27,794 nt of DNA from an uncultured bacterium (GCA_905214675.1 CAJMMS010000025.1:1-27794), one strand, 5' to 3'; positions 16,729 to 25,170 are shown, counted from the stretch's first letter. The notes: generated from the sequence alone by a model not told the origin. Translations and numbers: made by a program.

Positions 16729-18984
16729 ATGGACAGAATAAAGGAACTGATTTCAAAAATGACGCTGGAAGAGAAGGCAAGTCTCTGCTCGGGCGCTGAT
16801 AACTGGCATACGAAAGAAATCAAACGACTGAACATTCCGTCAGTTATGATGGTGGACGGCCCTCACGGACTGAGAAAGCAGGAAGGGGAAACGGATCATC
16901 TGGGATTGAATGAAAGTGTGAAGGCCGTTTGTTTCCCAGCAGCCTGTGCAACAGCCTCCAGCTTCGATGTTGACCTGATGGAACGGATGGGAGAGACGCT
17001 GGGAGCGGAGTGTCAGGCCGAGAATGTAAGCATGCTGCTTGGCCCGGCGGTGAATATTAAAAGGAGCCCGTTATGCGGGCGGAACTTTGAGTATCTGTCG
17101 GAGGATCCATATCTGGCAGGTAGGATGGCATCGGCATATATCCGCGGAGTACAGAGTCAGGGCGTGGGGACAAGCATTAAGCACTTCGCACTGAATAACC
17201 AGGAAACACTCCGTATGACGATATCTTCCGAGGTGTCAGAACGTGCGCTCAGGGAAATCTATCTGCCTGCGTTTGAGGAAGCGGTGAAAGAATCAGCTCC
17301 AAGAACCGTCATGTGTAGCTACAACAAAATAAATGGAGAATATGCTTCGGAAAACAGATATCTTCTGACAGATATCCTGAGAAAAGAATGGGGATACAAA
17401 GGCTGCGTCGTCAGTGACTGGGGCGCTGTAAATAACCGTGTGAAAGGACTGCAGGCCGGACTGGATCTGGAGATGCCTTATTCCGGAGGATACAATGACA
17501 GACAGATTGTGAAAGCAGTACAGGAGGGAAGACTGGACGAAGCTGTGCTGGATGAAGCGGTGGAGCGGGTATTGAATGTTGTGTTTGCCGGTGAAGAGCA
17601 GCATCGTCCGGAAGATATATCTGATAAGGAAACAGATCATAAAAAAGCAGCTGATATTGAGACGGAATGTGCGGTCCTGCTGGAAAATAACGGTATACTT
17701 CCGCTGAATACAGACAGAAAGGTTGCCTATATAGGGGAATTTGCCGAAAAGCCGCGGTATCAGGGCGGCGGCTCCAGCCATATCAATCCGTTCAGGGTTG
17801 TTTCGGCATTGGATGCTGCCGGAGAAAAAGGGCGTAGCGTGACTTATGCAAAAGGATTTTCTAACGAAAATGACTCGATGACGGAACAAGAGCTGGAAAA
17901 AGCGCTTCGGACTGCTGCAGAAGCAGACGTCGCGGTAATCTTTGCCGGGCTGCCTGAGATATTTGAGTCGGAAGGGTATGACAGAACATCCATGAAGCTG
18001 CCAAAATGCCAGGACCGGCTGATCGAAGAAGTGTTGAAAGTACAGCCTAATGTTGTAGTGGTACTCCACAATGGAAGTCCGGTAGAACTGCCATGGGCAG
18101 ACCGGGTAAGCGCGATCCTTGAAATGTATCTAGGAGGTCAGGGCGTTGGCGAAGCCTGCGACCGGCTGTTATTCGGGGAAGCAAATCCGTCCGGCAGGCT
18201 GTCAGAGACATTCCCGTACCGGCTGGAAGATAATCCGAGCTTCCTTCATTTTCCGGGAAATGGAAAGCGGGTGTTATATGGCGAGGATATCTTTGTCGGA
18301 TACCGTTATTATGATACAAAGAAGGTTCCGGTGCGGTATGCATTCGGACATGGGCTGTCTTACACGGAATTTACTTATGGGGACCTGACTTTGTCATCGG
18401 CTCAAATGACGGATGAGGATATACTGACAGTCTCTCTCAAGGTGAAAAATTCAGGAAAGACAGAAGGAAAAGAAGTCGTACAGTTGTACGTGGCTGACCT
18501 GTGCGGCATATCGGAGAGACCGGTCAAGGAATTGAAAGGATTTGCCAAAGTTCATCTCCTGCCGGGAGAGGAGAAAACGGTGTCGATGGAAATTTCGGCG
18601 AGGAATCTATCCTATTATGAAGAACGTCTTGGGGACTGGTATGCGCCATCCGGAACATATCGGATCCTGATCGGCCATGCTTCTGATGACATCCGCTTAC
18701 ATGCTGATGTTGTGTTTGAAACAAAGAAAAAATTGCCCCTTCGCGTAGATTTCACAACAACGTTCGGAGAATTATTGGATCATACGAAAACCGCTCCCGT
18801 TATTACGGAACTGCTGGCGCCTTTGGCAGCAGCGGCCGCATCAGCAGAAGGGATGAGTGACGAATACAAGAAGCTGGGAGAGCAAGTTATCCGGGAAATG
18901 CCGCTGAAATCTCTGCTGGGGCAGATGCCGGGAGAGCAGGTGGAACAGCTGATCGGGCAGCTGAATTGTTTACTTGCACAATAG
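16729..18984 (+). CDS. Glycoside hydrolase family 3, beta-glucosidase-like, module 2
   Basis: This 751-residue paralog of the 5188 enzyme is alike throughout. The barrel has D-G-P-H-G-L-R, K-H-F-A-L-N-N-Q-E and nucleophile D230 in V-V-S-D-W-G. The sandwich domain has F-E-S-E-G-Y-D-R (E415 candidate acid/base). A fibronectin-III-like domain lies at about 560-650. There is no signal peptide. The C-terminal tail is longer in its middle, with an Ala-rich stretch (about 700-705), and ends M-P-L-K-S-L-L...P-G-E-Q-V-E-Q-L-I. Core motifs are near identical between the copies while the sandwich linkers differ, so the pair probably acts on related but not identical beta-glycosides. GGAGG at 16715-16719 stands 9 bases before ATG. 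It is the last gene of the unit driven by site B. Confidence 0.93.
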   Translation: MDRIKELISKMTLEEKASLCSGADNWHTKEIKRLNIPSVMMVDGPHGLRKQEGETDHLGLNESVKAVCFPAACATASSFDVDLMERMGETLGAECQAENVSMLLGPAVNIKRSPLCGRNFEYLSEDPYLAGRMASAYIRGVQSQGVGTSIKHFALNNQETLRMTISSEVSERALREIYLPAFEEAVKESAPRTVMCSYNKINGEYASENRYLLTDILRKEWGYKGCVVSDWGAVNNRVKGLQAGLDLEMPYSGGYNDRQIVKAVQEGRLDEAVLDEAVERVLNVVFAGEEQHRPEDISDKETDHKKAADIETECAVLLENNGILPLNTDRKVAYIGEFAEKPRYQGGGSSHINPFRVVSALDAAGEKGRSVTYAKGFSNENDSMTEQELEKALRTAAEADVAVIFAGLPEIFESEGYDRTSMKLPKCQDRLIEEVLKVQPNVVVVLHNGSPVELPWADRVSAILEMYLGGQGVGEACDRLLFGEANPSGRLSETFPYRLEDNPSFLHFPGNGKRVLYGEDIFVGYRYYDTKKVPVRYAFGHGLSYTEFTYGDLTLSSAQMTDEDILTVSLKVKNSGKTEGKEVVQLYVADLCGISERPVKELKGFAKVHLLPGEEKTVSMEISARNLSYYEERLGDWYAPSGTYRILIGHASDDIRLHADVVFETKKKLPLRVDFTTTFGELLDHTKTAPVITELLAPLAAAAASAEGMSDEYKKLGEQVIREMPLKSLLGQMPGEQVEQLIGQLNCLLAQ

Positions 18985-19080
18985 GATAATTGAGGATGAG
19001 GTAGCGGTAAATGGTATTCGTAATATGGCAGAAGAGATTGTGTTGAAAGAATTGATTTACAGGTAAACAAAGAGCTGAAA

Positions 19081-19146
19081 TCTTAAGTTTGGTAGGTAAA
19101 ATGATGAAATTCCGTAAATGATTTTATGAGGCAAATCCATTATACT
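19081..19146 (+). promoter_or_regulatory. Direct-repeat operator and promoter, site C
   Basis: The 40 bp at 19081-19120 match site A at 28 positions, mostly in the two half-sites, which start at 19087 (GTTTGGTAGG) and 19109 (ATTCCGTAAA), 22 bp apart. The -10 box TATACT starts at 19141, again 32 bp after the second half-site, giving a start near 19153. It separates the GH78 unit from the GH3 gene before it. The 96 bases upstream (18985-19080) contain only a short open tail of 25 codons ending at 19066 that I cannot assign. Confidence 0.68.
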
Positions 19147-19197
19147 CGAATTACAGTGTACACAATGAAAAAAGGAAGGAGCTTGGAAAACGGCAAT

Positions 19198-22008
19198 ATG
19201 AATCAGATTTACGCAGCAAAAACAAATCATATCACGAATCCGGTGGGATTTTTACTGAATCCGGTGGTTTTTTCGTGGAAGGTCAGAGAATGCAGGGGAA
19301 AGAACCAGAGATGTGCCAGAATCCTTGTGGCAAAGGATGAAACCTTCGCGGATGTTCTTTGGGACACCGGGGAGGCAAAGCTCGACAGTCTGGCTGTAAA
19401 AGCGGAGATGAATCTGGAGCCTTGTACCAGATATTACTGGAAGGTAATCGTTACTACGGACGCAGACGAAGTGCTGGAGTCCGACGTACAGTTCTTTGAG
19501 ACGGCAAAGAGGGACGAGCCGTGGGTGGGAAAATGGATTACCTGCGACAGCAGGATGGAACGCCATCCCATTTTCTCAAAGCGAATCATTCCCCGTGGAA
19601 AGGTAAAAAAAGCCCGTCTCTATCTCTGCGGACTGGGGCTTTATGAGGCATATTTTACGGATGGAGAGAAAACCGAAACAGATATTTTAAAATCCGCGAA
19701 AATTGGGGAAGAATATCTGACCCCGTACTGCAATAACTACAATCAGTGGTTACAGTATCAGACGTATGATGTGACCGCGCAGATGCAGCGCGAAGGTGTG
19801 TTGTCCGTTCTTTTGGGGAATGGGTGGTACAAAGGGAGGTTCGGGCTCAATCAGACAGAACAGAAAGGATTTTACGGCGACGAGTGGAAACTGCTGGTAG
19901 AGGTGCATCTGGAATATGAGGATGGCACACAAGAGATAATCGGCACGGATGACACATGGGAAGTGACAAGGAGCAATCTGTTTTTTTCCAATATATATGA
20001 CGGGGAGAAACGGGATGATACCTTGGAACCTGTCGAACCTGTCAGCGCGCAGCTTGCGGAGGCGCCGCAGGGGCGACTGACGGAGCGGCTGTCCCTTCCG
20101 GTGACTGTGCATGAACAGTTTACACCGAAGGAACTGATTCACACCCCGAAGGATGAATGGGTGTTTGACTTAGGGCAGGAGATTACCGGGATTTTCAAAC
20201 TTCATGTCCATGAGCCGAAAGGAAAAGAAATCAGAATCCAGACAGGCGAAATCCTGCAGGACGGATGTTTTTATAACGAAAACTTAAGAACCGCTTTGTC
20301 GGAATATGTGTATATCTCTGACGGGGAAGAAAAAGACATTGTTCCGCATTTTACATTTTACGGATACCGGTATGTAAAAATCAGCGGGGTAACCAATGTC
20401 TCCTGTGAAGATTTTACGGGAATGGCACTCTACAGTGATTACGAAGGTACCGGTAGTATACAGACAGGAAATGAACTGGTAAATCAGTTGATTTCCAATG
20501 TGGAATGGGGCATGAAGGATAATTTCTTAGATGTGCCGACAGACTGTCCGCAGAGAGATGAGCGCATGGGATGGACAGGCGACACACAGGTGTTTTCGGG
20601 TACGGCATGTTATCTGGCGGATACCTATGCATTTTACAGAAAATATCTGTACGATTTGTATAAGGAACAGCTGATTGCCGGAGGGATGGTTCCGGAGGTG
20701 GTGCCGACCTTCGGTCCGTCGAAATGTTCCTGTGCATGGGGCGATGCGGCCTGTATCGTTCCGTGGAATGTCTATCTGTTCAGCGGGGATGCTGCCATAT
20801 TGGAACAGCAGTTTGACAGTATGAAGGCTTGGGTGGACTATATCCGTAAGGTGGACGGAGAGCACCACGGATGGAGACATTCCTTCCATTACGGAGACTG
20901 GCTGGCGCTTGACCGGGTGGGAGCCGCGGCGGGAAATGTATACGGAGCGACCGATGAAGGCTATATTGCGGATATTTATTATGCGGCAAGCGCGGAGCTT
21001 ACAGCGAAGGCAGCGGCGGTTCTCGGGCGAAAGGAAGAGGAAAAACAATATCGGGAAATCGCCGAAAAACAATGGCGTGTGGTAAAAGAAGAATATTTTA
21101 CCCCGACCGGAAGATGCGCGGAAAAGACACAGACGGGTCTTCTGCTGGCTCTGAAATATCATTTGTCAGAGGACGAAGAGCTGACCAGAGAGATGTTAAA
21201 GAAACTTTTCCGCGAGAGCAGAAACAAATTGAATACCGGATTTGTGGGAACCTCTCTTTTGTGCAATGTGTTGACCGATAACGGAATGACGGATACCGCC
21301 TACCGCCTGCTTTTGAACGAGGAGTATCCGGGGTGGCTGCACGAAGTGAAACTGGGAGCCACCACAGTCTGGGAACGATGGAATTCACTGGATGAAGACG
21401 GTAAGATATCCAGTACCGGAATGAACAGTCTCAACCATTATTCTTACGGGGCGATTCTGGAATGGATGTTCCGCCATGTGGGAGGAATCCATCTTTTGGA
21501 AGAATCTCCGGGAGGAAGAAGGATTGCAATTTGTCCGAATGTCCATTATGATTTGAGAAGGGCAGAGGCAGTGTATGATTCGGCCGTCGGACAGTATGCA
21601 TGCAGCTGGGAAATTATGGAGGATAACAGGATTAGAATCAAAATTACGATTCCGTTTGGCGGAGAAGGCGAGGTGCGATTGCCGCATGCTCCGGAGATTC
21701 TGTTTGAAGATAAGACAAATCCACTATTCGCAACAGTGGTGAACGGTATTTGTTATATCACTGCAGGAAACTATGAAGTCGTATATGAGGCAACTGAGAA
21801 GTTAAAGAAAATATACAGCGTGGAGTCAAAGCTGGAAGATTTGCTGAACCATCCGCAGATACGGGCATTTTTGTCGACGATGACCGAGGTGGATATGATA
21901 CCGGATGCGGTCTATGGACTGTCGTTTCGACAGGTGGCGGAGATGTTTTCCGGACCGATGGATGAAGGGCAGACAGAGATGTTGAATACAGCATTATCAC
22001 AATATTAA
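19198..22008 (+). CDS. Glycoside hydrolase family 78, alpha-L-rhamnosidase, module 2
   Basis: This 936-residue paralog of the 7503 enzyme has the same domain order. The barrel has D-C-P-Q-R-D-E-R-M-G-W-T-G-D (E455 general acid candidate) and T-T-V-W-E-R-W (E726 base candidate). The helical tail has S-K-L-E-D-L-L-N-H-P and A-V-Y-G-L-S-F-R. The frame is open back to 19126, but the -10 box of site C lies at 19141-19146, so the first 24 codons would precede the transcript. ATG 19198 matches the start of the paralog (I-Y-A-A-K-T-N-H follows both). TTG 19183 is an alternative, because AAGGAAGGAG at 19172-19181 suits it better in spacing. One small insertion near residue 155 (E-K-T-E-T-D-I-L) is unique to this copy. 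The enzyme is cytoplasmic. Confidence 0.92.
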   Translation: MNQIYAAKTNHITNPVGFLLNPVVFSWKVRECRGKNQRCARILVAKDETFADVLWDTGEAKLDSLAVKAEMNLEPCTRYYWKVIVTTDADEVLESDVQFFETAKRDEPWVGKWITCDSRMERHPIFSKRIIPRGKVKKARLYLCGLGLYEAYFTDGEKTETDILKSAKIGEEYLTPYCNNYNQWLQYQTYDVTAQMQREGVLSVLLGNGWYKGRFGLNQTEQKGFYGDEWKLLVEVHLEYEDGTQEIIGTDDTWEVTRSNLFFSNIYDGEKRDDTLEPVEPVSAQLAEAPQGRLTERLSLPVTVHEQFTPKELIHTPKDEWVFDLGQEITGIFKLHVHEPKGKEIRIQTGEILQDGCFYNENLRTALSEYVYISDGEEKDIVPHFTFYGYRYVKISGVTNVSCEDFTGMALYSDYEGTGSIQTGNELVNQLISNVEWGMKDNFLDVPTDCPQRDERMGWTGDTQVFSGTACYLADTYAFYRKYLYDLYKEQLIAGGMVPEVVPTFGPSKCSCAWGDAACIVPWNVYLFSGDAAILEQQFDSMKAWVDYIRKVDGEHHGWRHSFHYGDWLALDRVGAAAGNVYGATDEGYIADIYYAASAELTAKAAAVLGRKEEEKQYREIAEKQWRVVKEEYFTPTGRCAEKTQTGLLLALKYHLSEDEELTREMLKKLFRESRNKLNTGFVGTSLLCNVLTDNGMTDTAYRLLLNEEYPGWLHEVKLGATTVWERWNSLDEDGKISSTGMNSLNHYSYGAILEWMFRHVGGIHLLEESPGGRRIAICPNVHYDLRRAEAVYDSAVGQYACSWEIMEDNRIRIKITIPFGGEGEVRLPHAPEILFEDKTNPLFATVVNGICYITAGNYEVVYEATEKLKKIYSVESKLEDLLNHPQIRAFLSTMTEVDMIPDAVYGLSFRQVAEMFSGPMDEGQTEMLNTALSQY

Positions 22009-22022
22009 CGAGGAGAGAACAA

Positions 22023-23375
22023 ATGAGTGAGAAGAGTAAAAAACAAAAGGTTAGTATCGTGGAAAAAATGGGCTTATTTATGGTATGTGCGGGAAATATT
22101 CCACTGATGGGATTATTGTCAGGATTCTTTATGATTTACTATACGAATGTGGTTGGTCTGGAACCGGCAGCACTGGCGACCCTGTTTTTAATATCCAAGG
22201 TGGTGGATGGAATCAGCGACCCGATTATGGGATATTTTCTGGACAAATTTCCGGTAACAAAAATGGGAAAATTTCGCCCTATGATTATTCTGGGAACAAT
22301 CATCTGTGTTATAAATTATATTTTACTGTGGTTTGGCGCAGTCTGGATTCCGGTCGGAAAATATGTGATTGTGTATGTGACGTATCTGCTGCTGGGCTGG
22401 ACGTTTGATATTATGGATATCTCCAAGAACAGTTTGCTCCCGGTCATGAGCGCGGATGACAAGGAGAGAAACAGTTTGTCACTTTTCAACGCGTTGGGAA
22501 CAATGATAGGTAGCGCGGTACTGGCTGTGGCAGCACCGATTCTTGTGGCGGAAGGAACGTTACAGAACTATTACGTGTTAATTTTCGGTTCCATGGCCAT
22601 GGTGTTGGTTTTATCTATTGCAGGGGCTCTTTGTGTAAAGGAAAGAGTAGCTTTTGAAGGAAAAAAAGAAGAAAGTTATACATTCAGGGAATTGTTACAG
22701 TTTTTGCGGTATAAACCTGTCTGGGCACTGTTTTTAGTGGCACTGGTAGTCGGGGTGGGCAGTAATATAGCAGGAGGAGCCGGCGCTTATTTTTACACAT
22801 ATATATTGGGTGATATGACGCTTATGTCAGGGGTGTCACTTGTTTCAATGATAACTGCTCTGGTGGGAATTTTCCTTGGACCAATTCTGGCAAACCGGTT
22901 TGGAAAGAAACAGATTTTTGTAATGGCAATCGTCGTATCCATCCTGTTTTCCGCACTGCGTTTGATTGATGTGAGATCTATGCTTTTGATCTATATTAGT
23001 ACAGTGGCAGGAGGTGTGGCAGGCGGATGTATAGCACCGCTGACAACCAGTATACAGGCAGATAATACTACTTACGTGCAGTATAAAACCGGAAAACGTG
23101 CAGAAGCGGCGATCGCATCGCTTACATCTTTTATTACAAAAGTGGCGCAGGGACTCGGAGGAGCGATTCCGGGGTATGTATTGGCAGCTACAGGTTTTGT
23201 TACCGGCTCGGTTGCCCAGCCGGAGAGTATCAATACAGGAATTATCCTCTGCGTACTGATACTTCCGACTATCCTGACTGCCGCAGGGGCGATTCTTTTT
23301 GGTACACAGTATACGTTGGATAAAAAAGCAGTAGAGGAAATGCACACGGCAATCGCAGCGCGCAGCAATAAGTAA
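22023..23375 (+). CDS. GPH-family sugar:cation symporter, intact paralog of the frameshifted one
   Basis: This 450-residue membrane protein has about 12 helices, with the signature D-G-I-S-D-P-I-M-G-Y-F-L-D-K early and Q-Y-K-T-G-K-R-A-E-A-A-I before the last helices. Reading is uninterrupted, and it shows what the 10313 gene encoded before its frameshift. GAGGAG at 22010-22015 stands 7 bases before ATG. It follows GH78 by 14 bases, as in module 1, and likely imports the glycoside that GH78 and GH3 split. Protein similarity to the module 1 copy looks higher than for the enzymes, so the substrate is probably shared. Confidence 0.92.
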   Translation: MSEKSKKQKVSIVEKMGLFMVCAGNIPLMGLLSGFFMIYYTNVVGLEPAALATLFLISKVVDGISDPIMGYFLDKFPVTKMGKFRPMIILGTIICVINYILLWFGAVWIPVGKYVIVYVTYLLLGWTFDIMDISKNSLLPVMSADDKERNSLSLFNALGTMIGSAVLAVAAPILVAEGTLQNYYVLIFGSMAMVLVLSIAGALCVKERVAFEGKKEESYTFRELLQFLRYKPVWALFLVALVVGVGSNIAGGAGAYFYTYILGDMTLMSGVSLVSMITALVGIFLGPILANRFGKKQIFVMAIVVSILFSALRLIDVRSMLLIYISTVAGGVAGGCIAPLTTSIQADNTTYVQYKTGKRAEAAIASLTSFITKVAQGLGGAIPGYVLAATGFVTGSVAQPESINTGIILCVLILPTILTAAGAILFGTQYTLDKKAVEEMHTAIAARSNK

Positions 23376-23394
23376 CATATTGAAGGAGAATGCG

Positions 23395-23998
23395 ATGGAA
23401 CTGTCAAGATTAAAAGTAAACAACCACAGCGACGGATAACACCGGTGATACCGCCACCGCCACATCCTCCTTTGAAACAGGTTTTATGAAAAGGGAGTGG
23501 AGTGCGCAGTGTTGTTTGAAACGAGAATTGAGTATGAAGACGGCACATTTGAGACAGTTCTCTCTGACGATAAGTTGAAAGTTGCCGATGGTACAGTATG
23601 GTGAACCTGTGCAGCCGGTGAAAGAAGTGGAGGCGGTCAGTATGGAGGTAAGCCCAAAGGGAGAGACCATTATCGATTTCGGTCAGAATCTGGCAGGTGT
23701 ACTGCGGGTAAAGGTGGATTTGCCCGCAGGAACAAAGTTGATACTAGATCACTTTGAGACCAAGGATTCTCAGGGAAATTATTTTAATAATATAGCTGGT
23801 GCTGACATGACAGGTCATACACAGACGGATGTATATATATCTAACGGGAAACCCGCAGAGTACAGACCGCATTTTACATATCATGGTTTCCGCTATGTGA
23901 GAGTGATATGTGATGCTCCGGTAAAGCCGGAAGATTTTACGGCAGTGGCGCACGCAGGACAATTTTGGGCAAGAGATAAGGAGGAAAAGAACATATGA
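23395..23998 (+). pseudogene. Collapsed second-type GH78 alpha-L-rhamnosidase
   Basis: Four short pieces of a gene like the one at 11673 remain in order. They are the start (M-E-L-S-R-L-K-V-N, paralog residues 1-9), S-S-F-E-T-G-F-M-K (about 85-108, shifted frame), Y-E-D-G-T-F-E-T-V-L-S-D-D (about 225-249, first frame again) and Q-Y-G-E-P-V to P-E-D-F-T-A-V (about 298-417, shifted). The rest, including the whole catalytic barrel with both Glu residues, is gone. The last piece is an open frame of 138 codons from TTG 23582, ends in foreign sequence (H-A-G-Q-F-W-A-R-D), and its TGA overlaps the next ATG as ATGA. It sits where the intact gene sits in module 1, directly after the symporter. Confidence 0.9.
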
Positions 23999-25089
23999 AA
24001 ATTCTGGCAATGATAATGCTCGTGCTGCTCATTTTAGCAGTCGGCTTTGTGGGGTATGTTTATAAGAAAAATGCGATGTTTCTGCCGGCACTGTTTGGCA
24101 TCGGCGGTTTTCCGAATATAAAAAAGAAAGATTATTATCAGGCAGACGGAACATTCCGGAAAGCGGAAAAAGATGATAAAATGGCATTTTTTATGCAGCA
24201 TCCGGTGTTTGGCGGCTATAAGCATATGTTTTTTAATGTTGAGGATAACGTGTTAAAAGCGATTGCCCCGGCAAAATATGCAGATTTTCTAAAAGCGCAG
24301 GGCAGAAGTGATCAGATGGAAAATGCACTGGAGGCTTTTAATTACCTGACCCGGCTTGTGGAAAGTGGAGAGGCGCAGTTGATTTCCGATATTAACTCGA
24401 AAGAAATGATAGAACAGAATCCATATCAGTCTCATTTGACCGGAATGTTTTACAAAGGAAAGCAAGGAAAACCGTTGGCGGTGGTCGTTCCCGGAGGTGG
24501 ATTTATCAGTAATGTGACGGACTGCGAGGGATATCCCGTGGCAATGAAATTACACAAGTTGGGGTACTCCGTATTGGTAATCAGTTACCCGATTGGCAAA
24601 CAGCTGGGAGAAACGGAACATGAAAAACAGGGGCAGGCAGCGGTCAGGGAGCTGGTGCAGGTAATCCGTTATCTGAAGGAGCATGAGCAGGAACTGTCTG
24701 TGGATATGGATGACTATGCGATATTCGGTTTCTCGGCAGGCGGCATGATGACTACGGCATATTCCTTCGCAAATTACGAGGACTGCTGTCACAAAGTAAA
24801 ACTGCCGAGACCGAAAGTGATTTTCCCGATGTATGGTCTGGACTGGAATGTGAAAGCGCTTGAGCAGGATAAGGGACTGGCGGTATTTTCCATCGCAGGG
24901 CGCGAGGATGAATACGGATTCGGAAATGTAGAGAAGAGACTTCCGCAATTGAAATCCGTGTTGGGTGAGGACAATGTGTCTGTACGGATTTACGATAATC
25001 TCGGACATGGATTTGGTATTGGTTCCAATACCATAGTACCTCATTGGTTTGAAGAGGCAGTGGAATTCTGGGAGGCACATCGGAAATAA
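23995..25089 (+). CDS. Membrane-anchored alpha/beta-hydrolase, module 2 paralog
   Basis: This 364-residue paralog of the 4061 protein has one N-terminal membrane segment (about 2-22) followed by Lys-Lys. It has V-P-G-G-G-F, G-F-S-A-G-G (S247), an acidic residue in G-R-E-D-E-Y (the Asp equivalent to D305 remains, that of D304 is Glu), and N-L-G-H-G-F (H338). Catalytic positions are unchanged in number between the copies, so no indels occurred across the core. AAGGAGG at 23978-23984 precedes ATG, which overlaps the stop of the GH78 relic. It is last in its module, whereas its paralog is first in module 1. A terminator follows at 25121. Likely a sugar-ester esterase; the substrate is not known. 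Confidence 0.85.
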   Translation: MKILAMIMLVLLILAVGFVGYVYKKNAMFLPALFGIGGFPNIKKKDYYQADGTFRKAEKDDKMAFFMQHPVFGGYKHMFFNVEDNVLKAIAPAKYADFLKAQGRSDQMENALEAFNYLTRLVESGEAQLISDINSKEMIEQNPYQSHLTGMFYKGKQGKPLAVVVPGGGFISNVTDCEGYPVAMKLHKLGYSVLVISYPIGKQLGETEHEKQGQAAVRELVQVIRYLKEHEQELSVDMDDYAIFGFSAGGMMTTAYSFANYEDCCHKVKLPRPKVIFPMYGLDWNVKALEQDKGLAVFSIAGREDEYGFGNVEKRLPQLKSVLGEDNVSVRIYDNLGHGFGIGSNTIVPHWFEEAVEFWEAHRK

Positions 25090-25120
25090 TTTTTTCAAGA
25101 ACAGGAAGAGTGAATTTTGA

Positions 25121-25164
25121 GAGGTCAAGTGTTTTATAAAATTATAAAACATCTGACCTTTTTT
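25121..25164 (+). terminator. Rho-independent terminator ending module 2
   Basis: AGGTCA (25122-25127) and TGACCT (25154-25159), then TGTTTTATAA and TTATAAAACA inside, form a long interrupted stem followed by six T (25159-25164). It stands 32 bases after the hydrolase stop codon. Confidence 0.85.
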
Positions 25165-25170
25165 AAAGAT

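Noticed and set aside
17293..18069. 258-codon minus-strand open frame inside the module 2 GH3 gene
   Set aside because: The sense strand is a clear GH3 enzyme. The antisense product is Cys-, His- and Phe-rich with no domain, a typical shadow.
18989..19066. Short open tail (about 25 codons) after the module 2 GH3 gene
   Set aside because: No start codon with a ribosome binding site and no recognisable similarity. It could be a relic, but I cannot support it as a gene.
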